Source of the DNA: Megascapheus bottae
Taxonomy: Eukaryota; Chordata; Mammalia; Rodentia; Geomyidae
NCBI GenBank assembly: GCA_024803745.1
Contig: JANJXV010001709.1
Coordinates: 1-64,000, forward strand
Reading direction: 5' to 3'
DNA: 64,000 nt
How positions within the stretch are numbered: position 1 is the first letter of the stretch; each line of letters starts with the position of its first letter. The notes under the pieces are model-generated. The model was not told the DNA's origin, ran no database searches, and saw nothing but the letters and a program-made list of their open reading frames with translations. The position numbers and the translations under genes are program-made. Shown here piece after piece: positions 36,383 through 48,226 of the stretch.

Positions 36383-39300
36383 GACGTGTGTGAAGTCATA
36401 GAATGGAGGTGTGTGAAGTCATAGAATGGAGGTGTCGGAAGTCACAGAATGGTCGGTTTGAAGTCATAGAATGGAGGTATGTGAAGTCACAGAATTGAGG
36501 TGTTTGAAGTCATATATTGGAGGTGTGTGAAGTCAAAATGGATGTGTGAAGTCATAGAATGGAGTTGTGTGAAGTCATAGAATGAGGGTGTGTGAGGTCA
36601 TAGAATGAAGTTTTGTGAAGGCACAGAATGGAGGTGTGTGAAATCATAGAATGAAGTTTTGTGAAGTCATAGAATGGAAGTGTGTGAAGTCACAGAATGG
36701 AGGTGTGTGAAATCACAGAAGGGAATGTGTGTGAAATCACAGAATAGAGGTGTGTGAACTCAGTATGGAGGTGTGTGAAGTCACAGAATGGAGGTGTGTG
36801 AAGTCAGAATGGAGGTGTGAAGTCATAGAATGGAGTTGGGTGAAGTCATAGAAAGGAGGTGTGTGAAGTCATAGAATGGATGTGTGTGTAGTCATAGAAT
36901 GGAGGTGTGTGAAGTCATAGAATGGAAGTTTCTGAAGTAAGAATGAAGGTGTGTGAAGTCATAGAATGGAGGTATGTGAACTCATAGAATGGGGGTGTGT
37001 GAATTCACAGAAAGGAGGTGTGTGATGTCAGAATGGAGTTGTGTAGTCATCGATTGGAGGTGGGTGAAGTCAGAATGGAGGAGTGTGAAGTCACAGAATT
37101 GAGGTGTGTGAACACAGAATGGAGGTGTGTGAAGTCAAAGAATGGAGATGTTTGAAGTCATAGAATGGAGGTGTGTGATGTCAGAATGGAGGTGTGCGAA
37201 GTCATAGAATAGAGGTGTGTGTAGTCAGAATGGAGGTGTGTGAAGTCATAGAATGGAGGTGTGTGAAGTCAGAATGGAGGTGTGTGAACTCAGAGAATGG
37301 AGGTGTGTGACGTCACAATGGAAGTGTGTGAAATCATAGAATGGAGGTGTGTGAAGTCACAGAATGGAGGTGTGTGAAGTCATAGAATGGAGGTGTGTGA
37401 AGTCACTGAATGGAGGTGTGTGAAGTCATAGAATGGAGGTGTGTGAAATTATACAATGGATGTTTGTAAAGTAAAAATGAAGGTGTATGAAGTCATAGAA
37501 TGGAGATGTGTGAAGTCAGAATGGAGGTGTGTGAAGTCACAGAATGGAGATGTGTCAACTCAGAATTTAGGTGTGTGAAGTCAAAGAATGGAGGTGTGTG
37601 AAGACATGGAATGGAGGTGTGTGAAGTCATAGAATGGACGTGTGTGAAGTCATAGAATGGAGGTGCGTGAAGTCATAGAATGGAGGTGTCGGAAGTCACA
37701 GAATGGAGGTGTCGGAAGTCACAGATTGAGGTCTGTGAAGTCCCAGAATTGAGGTGTGTGAACTCAGAATGGAGGTGTGTGAAGTCATAGAATGGAAGTG
37801 TGTGAAGTCATAGAATGGAGGTGTGTGAAGTCACAGAATGGACGGTTTGAAGTCATAGAATGGAGGTGTGTGAAGTCACAGAATTGAGGTGTTTGAAGTC
37901 ATATATTGGAGGTGTGTGAAATCAAAATGGATGTGTGAAGTCATAGAATGGAGGTGTGTGAAATCATAGAATGAGGGTGTGTGAGGTCATAGAATGTAGG
38001 TTTGTGAAGTCACAGAATGGAGGTGTGTGAAATCATAGGATGAAGGTGTGTGAAGTCAGAGAATGGAGGTGTGTGAAGTCATAGAATGGAAGTGTGTGAA
38101 GTCATAGAATGGAAGTATGTGAAACCAGAATGGAGGTGTGTGAAGTCACAGAATGGAGGTTTGTGAAGTCACAGAATGGAGGTGTGTGAACTCAGAATGG
38201 AGGTGTGTGAAGTCAGAGAATGGAGGTGTGTGAAGTCATAGAATGGAAGTGTGTGAAGTCATAGAATGGAAGTATGTGAAACTAGAATGGAGGTGTGTGA
38301 AGTCACAGAATGGAGGTTTGTGAAATCATAGAATTGAGGTGTGTGAAGTCATAGAATGGATGTTTCTGAAGTAAGAATGAAGGTGTGTGAAGTCATAGAA
38401 TGGAGGTGTGTGAAGTCACAGAATGGAGGGGTGTGAAGTCAGAATGGAGGTGTTTAGTCATATATTGGAGGTGGGTGAAGTCATAGAAAGGTGGTGTGGG
38501 AAGTAATAGAGTGCAGGTGAGTGAAGTCATAGATTCGAGGTCTGTGAAATCATAGAATGGAGGTGTGTGATGTCAGATTGGAGGTGTGTGAAGTCAAAGA
38601 ATGTAGGTGTGTGAAGTCATTGAATGGAGGTGTGTGAAGTCACAGAATGGAGATGTGTGAAATCAGAAGAGAGGTGTGCGAAGTCATAGAATGGAGGTGT
38701 GTGAAGTCAGAATGGAGGTGTATGAAGTCATAGAATGGAGGTGTGTGAAGTCAGAATAGAGGTGTGTGAAGTCATAGAATGGAGGTGTGTGAAGTCACAG
38801 AATGGAGGTGTGGGAAGTCACAGAATAGAGGTGTGTGACGTCACAGAATGGAGGTGTGTGAACTCAGAATGGAGGTGTGTAAAGGCACAGAATGGAGGTG
38901 TGTGAAGTCATAGAATGGAAGTGTGTGAAGTCATAGAATGGAGGTGTGTGAAGTCACAGAATGGACGTTATGAAGTCATAGAATGGAGCGGTGTGAAGTC
39001 ACAGAATTGAGGTGTTTGAAGTCATATATTGGAGGTGTGTGAAGTCAAAATGCATGTGTGAAGTCACAGAATGGAGGTTTGTGAAGTCATAGAATGGAGG
39101 TGTGTGAATGTTTCTGAAGTAAAAATGAAGGTGTGTGAAGTCATGGTATGGAGGTGTGTGAAGTCACAGAATGGAGGTGTGTGAAGTCAGAATGGAGGTG
39201 TGTAGTCATAGATTGGAGGTGGGTGAAGTCATAGAATGGAGGAGTGTGAAGTCATAGAGTGAGGTGAGTGAAGTCACAGATTCGAGGTCTGTGAAGTCAT

Positions 39301-39529
39301 AGAATGGAGGTGTGTGATGTCAGAATGGAGGTGTGCGAAGTCATAGAATAGAGGTGTGTGAAGTCAGAATTGAGGTGTGTGAAGTCATAGATGGAGTTGT
39401 GTCAAGTCATAGTATGGAGGTGTGTGAAATCATAGATTGGAGTTTTGTGAAGTCACAGAATGGAGCTGTGTGAATTCAGAATGGAGGTGTGTGAAGTCAT
39501 AGAATGGAGGTGTGTGAAGTCACAGAATG
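36383..39529 (+). repeat. 3.15-kb tandem repeat, unit 1
   Basis: The unit starts at a GACGTGTGTG monomer and is 3,147 bp long. By eye it matches the next unit throughout, apart from a 68-bp (three-monomer) stretch present here but not in unit 2 and three single-G length differences. A further copy lies at 51,813-54,884 (offset 15,430). Confidence 0.88.
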
Positions 39530-42500
39530 GACGTGTGTGAAGTCATAGAATGGAGCGGTGTGAAGTCACAGAATTGAGGTGTTTGAAGTCATATATTGGA
39601 GGTGTGTGAAGTCAAAATGGATGTGTGAAGTCATAGAATGGAGTTGTGTGAAGTCATAGAATGAGGGTGTGTGAGGTCATAGAATGAAGTTTTGTGAAGG
39701 CACAGAATGGAGGTGTGTGAAATCATAGAATGAAGTTTTGTGAAGTCATAGAATGGAAGTGTGTGAAGTCACAGAATGGAGGTGTGTGAAATCACAGAAG
39801 GGAATGTGTGTGAAATCACAGAATAGAGGTGTGTGAACTCAGTATGGGAGGTGTGTGAAGTCACAGAATGGAGGTGTGTGAAGTCAGAATGGAGGTGTGA
39901 AGTCATAGAATGGAGTTGGGTGAAGTCATAGAAAGGAGGTGTGTGAAGTCATAGAATGGATGTGTGTGTAGTCATAGAATGGAGGTGTGTGAAGTCATAG
40001 AATGGAAGTTTCTGAAGTAAGAATGAAGGTGTGTGAAGTCATAGAATGGAGGTATGTGAACTCATAGAATGGGGGGTGTGTGAATTCACAGAAAGGAGGT
40101 GTGTGATGTCAGAATGGAGTTGTGTAGTCATCGATTGGAGGTGGGTGAAGTCAGAATGGAGGAGTGTGAAGTCACAGAATTGAGGTGTGTGAACACAGAA
40201 TGGAGGTGTGTGAAGTCAAAGAATGGAGATGTTTGAAGTCATAGAATGGAGGTGTGTGATGTCAGAATGGAGGTGTGCGAAGTCATAGAATAGAGGTGTG
40301 TGTAGTCAGAATGGAGGTGTGTGAAGTCATAGAATGGAGGTGTGTGAAGTCAGAATGGAGGTGTGTGAACTCAGAGAATGGAGGTGTGTGACGTCACAAT
40401 GGAAGTGTGTGAAATCATAGAATGGAGGTGTGTGAAGTCACAGAATGGAGGTGTGTGAAGTCATAGAATGGAGGTGTGTGAAGTCACTGAATGGAGGTGT
40501 GTGAAGTCATAGAATGGAGGTGTGTGAAATTATACAATGGATGTTTGTAAAGTAAAAATGAAGGTGTATGAAGTCATAGAATGGAGATGTGTGAAGTCAG
40601 AATGGAGGTGTGTGAAGTCACAGAATGGAGATGTGTCAACTCAGAATTTAGGTGTGTGAAGTCAAAGAATGGAGGTGTGTGAAGACATGGAATGGAGGTG
40701 TGTGAAGTCATAGAATGGACGTGTGTGAAGTCATAGAATGGAGGTGCGTGAAGTCATAGAATGGAGGTGTCGGAAGTCACAGAATGGAGGTGTCGGAAGT
40801 CACAGATTGGAGGTCTGTGAAGTCCCAGAATTGAGGTGTGTGAACTCAGAATGGAGGTGTGTGAAGTCATAGAATGGAAGTGTGTGAAGTCATAGAATGG
40901 AGGTGTGTGAAGTCACAGAATGGACGGTTTGAAGTCATAGAATGGAGGTGTGTGAAGTCACAGAATTGAGGTGTTTGAAGTCATATATTGGAGGTGTGTG
41001 AAATCAAAATGGATGTGTGAAGTCATAGAATGGAGGTGTGTGAAATCATAGAATGAGGGTGTGTGAGGTCATAGAATGTAGGTTTGTGAAGTCACAGAAT
41101 GGAGGTGTGTGAAATCATAGGATGAAGGTGTGTGAAGTCAGAGAATGGAGGTGTGTGAAGTCATAGAATGGAAGTGTGTGAAGTCATAGAATGGAAGTAT
41201 GTGAAACCAGAATGGAGGTGTGTGAAGTCACAGAATGGAGGTTTGTGAAGTCACAGAATGGAGGTGTGTGAACTCAGAATGGAGGTGTGTGAAGTCAGAG
41301 AATGGAGGTGTGTGAAGTCATAGAATGGAAGTGTGTGAAGTCATAGAATGGAAGTATGTGAAACTAGAATGGAGGTGTGTGAAGTCACAGAATGGAGGTT
41401 TGTGAAATCATAGAATTGAGGTGTGTGAAGTCATAGAATGGATGTTTCTGAAGTAAGAATGAAGGTGTGTGAAGTCATAGAATGGAGGTGTGTGAAGTCA
41501 CAGAATGGAGGGGTGTGAAGTCAGAATGGAGGTGTTTAGTCATATATTGGAGGTGGGTGAAGTCATAGAAAGGTGGTGTGGGAAGTAATAGAGTGCAGGT
41601 GAGTGAAGTCATAGATTCGAGGTCTGTGAAATCATAGAATGGAGGTGTGTGATGTCAGATTGGAGGTGTGTGAAGTCAAAGAATGTAGGTGTGTGAAGTC
41701 ATTGAATGGAGGTGTGTGAAGTCACAGAATGGAGATGTGTGAAATCAGAAGAGAGGTGTGCGAAGTCATAGAATGGAGGTGTGTGAAGTCAGAATGGAGG
41801 TGTATGAAGTCATAGAATGGAGGTGTGTGAAGTCAGAATAGAGGTGTGTGAAGTCATAGAATGGAGGTGTGTGAAGTCACAGAATGGAGGTGTGGGAAGT
41901 CACAGAATAGAGGTGTGTGACGTCACAGAATGGAGGTGTGTGAACTCAGAATGGAGGTGTGTAAAGGCACAGAATGGAGGTGTGTGAAGTCATAGAATGG
42001 AAGTGTGTGAAGTCATAGAATGGAGGTGTGTGAAGTCACAGAATGGACGTTATGAAGTCATAGAATGGAGCGGTGTGAAGTCACAGAATTGAGGTGTTTG
42101 AAGTCATATATTGGAGGTGTGTGAAGTCAAAATGCATGTGTGAAGTCACAGAATGGAGGTTTGTGAAGTCATAGAATGGAGGTGTGTGAATGTTTCTGAA
42201 GTAAAAATGAAGGTGTGTGAAGTCATGGTATGGAGGTGTGTGAAGTCACAGAATGGAGGTGTGTGAAGTCAGAATGGAGGTGTGTAGTCATAGATTGGAG
42301 GTGGGTGAAGTCATAGAATGGAGGAGTGTGAAGTCATAGAGTGAGGTGAGTGAAGTCACAGATTCGAGGTCTGTGAAGTCATAGAATGGAGGTGTGTGAT
42401 GTCAGAATGGAGGTGTGCGAAGTCATAGAATAGAGGTGTGTGAAGTCAGAATTGAGGTGTGTGAAGTCATAGATGGAGTTGTGTCAAGTCATAGTATGGA

Positions 42501-42611
42501 GGTGTGTGAAATCATAGATTGGAGTTTTGTGAAGTCACAGAATGGAGCTGTGTGAATTCAGAATGGAGGTGTGTGAAGTCATAGAATGGAGGTGTGTGAA
42601 GTCACAGAATG
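39530..42611 (+). repeat. 3.15-kb tandem repeat, unit 2
   Basis: This unit is 3,082 bp long. It lacks the 68-bp stretch with GTGTCGGAAG and GGTCGGTTTG that unit 1 has shortly after its start. It has one extra G at three places (TATGGGAGG near 39,845, GGGGGGTG near 40,072, ATTGGAGG near 40,807). Otherwise I spotted no difference from unit 1. Confidence 0.88.
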
Positions 42612-43699
42612 GACGTGTGTGAAGTCATAGAATGGAGGTGTGTGAAGTCATAGAATGGAGGTGTCGGAAGTCACAGAATGGTCGGTTTGAAGTCATAGAA
42701 TGGAGGTATGTGAAGTCACAGAATTGAGGTGTTTGAAGTCATATATTGGAGGTGTGTGAAGTCAAAATGGATGTGTGAAGTCATAGAATGGAGTTGTGTG
42801 AAGTCATAGAATGAGGGTGTGTGAGGTCATAGAATGAAGTTTTGTGAAGGCACAGAATGGAGGTGTGTGAAATCATAGAATGAAGTTTTGTGAAGTCATA
42901 GAATGGAAGTGTGTGAAGTCACAGAATGGAGGTGTGTGAAATCACAGAATGGAATGTGTGTGAAATCACAGAATAGAGGTGTGTGAACTCAGTATGGAAG
43001 TGTGTGAAGTCACAGAATGGAGGTGTGTGAAGTCAGAATGGAGGTGTGAAGTCATAGAATGGAGTTGGGTGAAGTCATAGAAAGGAGGTGTGTGAAGTCA
43101 TAGAATGGATGTGTGTGTAGTCATAGAATGGAGGTGTGTGAAGTCATAGAATGGAAGTTTCTGAAGTAAGAATGAAGGTGTGTGAAGTCATAGAATGGAG
43201 GTATGTGAACTCATAGAATGGGGGTGTGTGAATTCACAGAAAGGAGGTGTGTGATGTCAGAATGGAGTTGTGTAGTCATCGATTGGAGGTGGGTGAAGTC
43301 AGAATGGAGGAGTGTGAAGTCACAGAATTGAGGTGTGTGAACACAGAATGGAGGTGTGTGAAGTCAAAGAATGGAGATGTTTGAAGTCATAGAATGGAGG
43401 TGTGTGATGTCAGAATGGAGGTGTGCGAAGTCATAGAATAGAGGTGTGTGTAGTCAGAATGGAGGTGTGTGAAGTCATAGAATGGAGGTGTGTGAAGTCA
43501 GAATGGAGGTGTGTGAACTCAGAGAATGGAGGTGTGTGACGTCACAATGGAAGTGTGCGAAATCATAGAATGGAGGTGTGTGAAGTCACAGAATGGAGGT
43601 GTGTGAAGTCATAGAATGGAGGTGTGTGAAGTCACTGAATGGAGGTGTGTGAAGTCATAGAATGGAGGTGTGTGAAATTATACAATGGATGTTTGTAAA
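42612..43699 (+). repeat. 3.15-kb tandem repeat, partial unit 3
   Basis: The first 1,088 bp or so of the unit, including the GTGTCGGAAG stretch absent from unit 2. It breaks off at TGTTTGTAAAGT, where the other units continue into AAAAATGAAGG and this one joins a copy of 31,987 onward. Confidence 0.86.
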
Positions 43700-46600
43700 G
43701 TCAAAATGGATGTGTGAAGTTATAGAATGTAGGTGTGTGAAGTCATAGAATGGAGGTGTGTGAAGTCACAGAATGGAGGTGTGTGAACTCAGAATGGAGG
43801 TGTGTGAAGGCACAGAATGGAGGTGTGTGAAGTCATAGAATGGAAGTGTGTGAAGTCATAGAATGGACGTGTGTGAAGTCAGAATGGAGGTGTGTTAAGT
43901 CACCGAATGTAGTTTTGTGAACTCAGTATGGAGGTGTGTGAAGTCACAGAATGGAGGTTTGTGAAGTCATAGATGCAGTTGTGTGAGGTCATAGAATGGA
44001 TGTTTCTGAAGAAAGAATGAAGGTGTGTGAAGTCATAGAATGGAGGAGTGTGAAGTCATTGAATGGAGGTGTGTGAAGTCACTGAATGGAAGTGTGTGAA
44101 GTCAGAATGGAGGTGTCAAGTCATAGAATGAAGGTGTGTGAAGTCATAGAAAGGAGGTGTGGGAAGTCATAGAATGGAGTAGTGTGAAGTCATAGAGTGG
44201 AGGTGAGTGAAGTCACAGATTCGAGGTCTGTGAAGTCATAGATTGGAGGTGTGTGATGTCAGAATGGAGGTGTGCGAAGTCATAGAATAGAGGTTTGTGA
44301 AGTCAGAATGGAGGTGTGTGAAGTCATAGAATTGAGGTGTGTGAACTCATAGAATGGAGGTGTGTGACGTCACAATGGAAGTGTGTGAAGTCACAGAATG
44401 GAGGTGTGTTAATTCATGCAATGGATGTGTGTGAAGTCAGAATGGAATTTTGTGAAGTCACAGAATTGAGCTGTGTGAATTCAGAATGGAGGTGTGTGAA
44501 GTCATAGAATGGAGGTGTGTGAAGTCAGAATGGAGGTGTGTGAAGTCATAGAATGGACGTGTGTGAAGTCATAGAATGGAGGTGTGTGAAGTTATAGAAT
44601 GGATGTTTGTAAAGTAAAAATGAAGGTGTGTGAAGTCATAGAATGGAGATGTGTGAAGTCAGAATGGAGGTGTGTGAAGTCACAGAATGGAGATGTGTCA
44701 ACTCAGAATTTAGGTGTGTGAAGTCAAAGAATGGAGGTGTGTGAAGACATAGAATGGAGGTGTGTGAACTCATAGAAAGGAGGAGTGTGAAGTCAGAATG
44801 GAGGTGTATGAGATCACAGAATTGAGGAGTGTGAACACAGAATGGAGGTGTGTGAAGTCAAAGAATGGAGGTGTTTGAAGTCATAGAATGGAGGAGTGTG
44901 AAGTCATAGAATGTATGTTTGTGAAGTAAGAATGAAGGTGTGTGAAGGCATAGAATGGAGGTGTGTGAAGTCACAGAATGGAGGTGTGTGGAGGCATAGA
45001 ATGGAGGTGTGTGAAGTCATAGAATGGAGGTGTGTGAAGTCATATAATGGAGGTGTGTGAAGTCACAGAATGGAGGTGTGTGAAGTCAGAATGGAGGTGT
45101 GAAGTCATAGAATGGAGTTGGGTGAAGTTATAGAAAGGAGGTGTGTGAAGTCATAGAATGGATGTGTGTGTATTCATAGAATGGATGTGTGAAGTCAGAA
45201 TGGAGGTGTGTGAACTCATAGAATGGTAGTGTGTGTAGTCACAATGGAGGTGTGTGAAGTCATAGAATGGAGGTGTGTGAAGTCACAGAATGGACGTGTG
45301 TGAAGTCATAGAATGGAGGTGTGTGAAGTCATACAATGGAGGTGAGTGAAGTCACAGAATGGAGGTGTGGGAAGTCACAGATTGGAGGTCTATGAAGTCC
45401 CAGAATTGAGGTGTGTGAACTCAGAATGGAGGTGTGTAAAGTCACAGAATGGAGGTGTGTGAAGTCATAGAATGGAAGTGTGTGAAGTCATAGAATGGAG
45501 GTGTGTGAAGTCACAGAATGGTCCGTTTGAAGTCATAGAATGGCGGTGTCTGAAGTCACAGATTGGAGGTGTTTGAAGTCATATTGGAGGTGTGTGAAGT
45601 CAAAATGGATGTGTGAAGTCACAGAATGGAGGTGTGTGAAATCATAGAATGAGGGTGTGTGAGGTCATAGAATGGAGGTTTGCGAAGTCACAGAATGGAG
45701 GTGTGTGAAATCATAGAATGAAGGTTTGTGAAGTCATAGAATGGAAGTGTGTGAAGTCACAGAATGGAGGTGTGTGAAGTCAGAATGAAGGTGTGAAATC
45801 ATAGAATGGAGTTGGGTGAAGTCATAGAAAGGAGGTGTGTGAAGTCATAGAATGGATGTGTGTGTAGTCATAGAATGGAGGTGTGTGAAGTCAGAATGGA
45901 GGTGTGTGAACTCATAGAATGGTAGTGTGTGTAGTCACAATGGAGATGTGTGAAGTCATAGAATGGAGGTGTGTGAAGTCACAGAATGGACGTGTGTGAA
46001 GTCATAAATGGAGGTGTGTGAAGTCATAGAATGGAGGTGTGTGAAGTCACAGAATGGAGGTGTGGAAAGTCACAGTTTGGAGGTCTGTGAAGCCCAGAAT
46101 TGAGGGGTGTGAATTCAGAATGGAGGTGTGTAAAGTCAAAGAATGGTGGTGTGTGAAGTCATAGAATGAAAGTGTGTGAAGTCACAGATTGGAGCTGTGT
46201 GAAGTCACAGAATCGAGGTGTGAGAACTCACAGAATGGAGGTGTGTGAACTCAGAATGGAGGTGTGTGAACTCACAGAATGGAGGTGTGTGAAGTCATAG
46301 AATGGAAGTGTGTGAAGTCAGAGAATGGAGGTGTGTGAAGTAAGAATGGAGGTGTGTGAAGTCACCGAATGGAGTTGTGTGAACTCAGAATGGAGGTGTG
46401 TGAAGTCACAGAATGGAGTATGTGAAGTCATAGAATGGAGGTGTGTGAAGTCATAGAATGGATGTTTCTGAAGTAAGAATGAAGGTGTGTGAAGTCATAG
46501 AATGAAGGTATGTGAACTCATAGAATGGGGGTGTGTGAATTCACAGAATGGAGGTGTGTGAAGTCAGAATGGAGGTGTGTAGTCATCGATTGGAGGTGGG

Positions 46601-48226
46601 TGAAGTCAGAATGGAGGTGTGTGAAGTCACAGAATTGAGGTGTGTGAACACAGAATGGAGGTGTGTGAAGTCAAAGAATGGAGGTGTTTGAAGTCATAGA
46701 ATGCAGGAGTGTGAAGTCATAGAGTGCATTGAGTGAAATCACAGATTCGAGGTCTGTGAAGTCATAGAATGGAGGTGTGTGATGTCAGAATGGAGGTGTG
46801 CGAAGTCATAGAATAGAGGTGTGTGTAGTCAGAATGGAGGTGTGTGAAGTCTTAGATGGAGTTGTGTGAAGTCATAGTATGGAGGTGTGTGAAATCATAG
46901 AATAGAGTTTTGTGAAGTCACAGAATGGAGCTGTGTGAATTCAGAATGGAGGTGTGTGAAGTCATAGAATGGAGGTGTGTGAAGTCAGAATGGAGGTGTG
47001 TGAACTCATAGAATGGAGGTGTGTGACGTCACAATGGAAGTGTGTGAAATCATAGAATGGAGGTGTGTGAAGTCACAGAATGGAGGTGTGTGAAGTCATA
47101 GAATGGAGGTGTGTGAAGTCACTGAATGGAGGTGTGTGAAGTCATAGAATGGAGGTGTGTGAAGTTATAGAATGGATGTTTGTAAAGTAAAAATGAAGGT
47201 GTGTGAAGTCATAGAATGGAGATGTGTGAAGTCAGAATGGAGGTGTGTGAAGTCACAGAATGGAGATGTGTCAACTCAGAATTTAGGTGTGTGAAGTCAA
47301 AGAATGGAGGTGTGTGAAGACATAGAATGGAGGTGTGTGAAGTCATAGAAATGGAGGTGTGTGAAGTGAAAGAATGGAGGTGTTTGAAGTCATAGAATGG
47401 AGGAGTGTGAAGTCATAGAATGTATGTTTGTGAAGTAAGAATGAAGGTGTGTGAAGGCATAGAATGGAGGTGTGTGAAGTCACAGAATGGAGGTGTGTGA
47501 AGGCATAGAATGGAGGTGTGTGAAGTCATAGAATGGAGGTGTGTGAAGTCATATAATGGAGGTGTGTGAAGTCACAGAATGGAGGTGTGTGAAGTCAGAA
47601 TGGAGGTGTGAAGTCATAGAATGGAGTTGGGTGAAATCATAGAAAGGAGGTGGGTGAAGTCATAGAATGGATGTGTGTGTACTCATAGAATGGAGGTGTG
47701 TGAAGTCAGAATGGAGGTGTGTGAACTCATAGAATGGTAGTGTGTGTACTCACAATGGAGGTGTGTGAAGTCACAGAATGGACGTGTGTGAAGTCATAGA
47801 ATGGAGGTGTGTGAAGTCATAGAATGGAGGTGTCGGAAGTCACAGAATGGTCGGTTTGAAGTCATAGAATGGAGGTATGTGAAGTCACAGAATTGAGGTG
47901 TTTGAAGTCATATATTGGAGGTGTGTGAAGTCAAAATGGATGTGTGAAGTCATAGAATGGAGTTGTGTGAAGTCATAGAATGAGGGTGTGTGAGGTCATA
48001 GAATGAAGTTTTGTGAAGGCACAGAATGGAGGTGTGTGAAATCATAGAATGAAGTTTTGTGAAGTCATAGAATGGAAGTGTGTGAAGTCACAGAATGGAG
48101 GTGTGTGAAATCACAGAAGGGAATGTGTGTGAAATCACAGAATAGAGGTGTGTGAACTCAGTATGGAAGTGTGTGAAGTCACAGAATGGAGGTGTGTGAA
48201 GTCAGAATGGAGGTGTGAAGTCATAG
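43700..48226 (+). repeat. Copy of 31,987-36,828
   Basis: The offset from the source is 11,713 at the left, 11,554 after a loss of 159 bp, and 11,398 at the right after a loss of about 91 bp near 45,770 and a smaller loss near 47,340. Shared marks include CAAAATGGATG (31,987 and 43,700), GTTATAGAATGGATG (33,037 and 44,591) and GACGTGTG (36,383 and 47,781). Confidence 0.84.
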
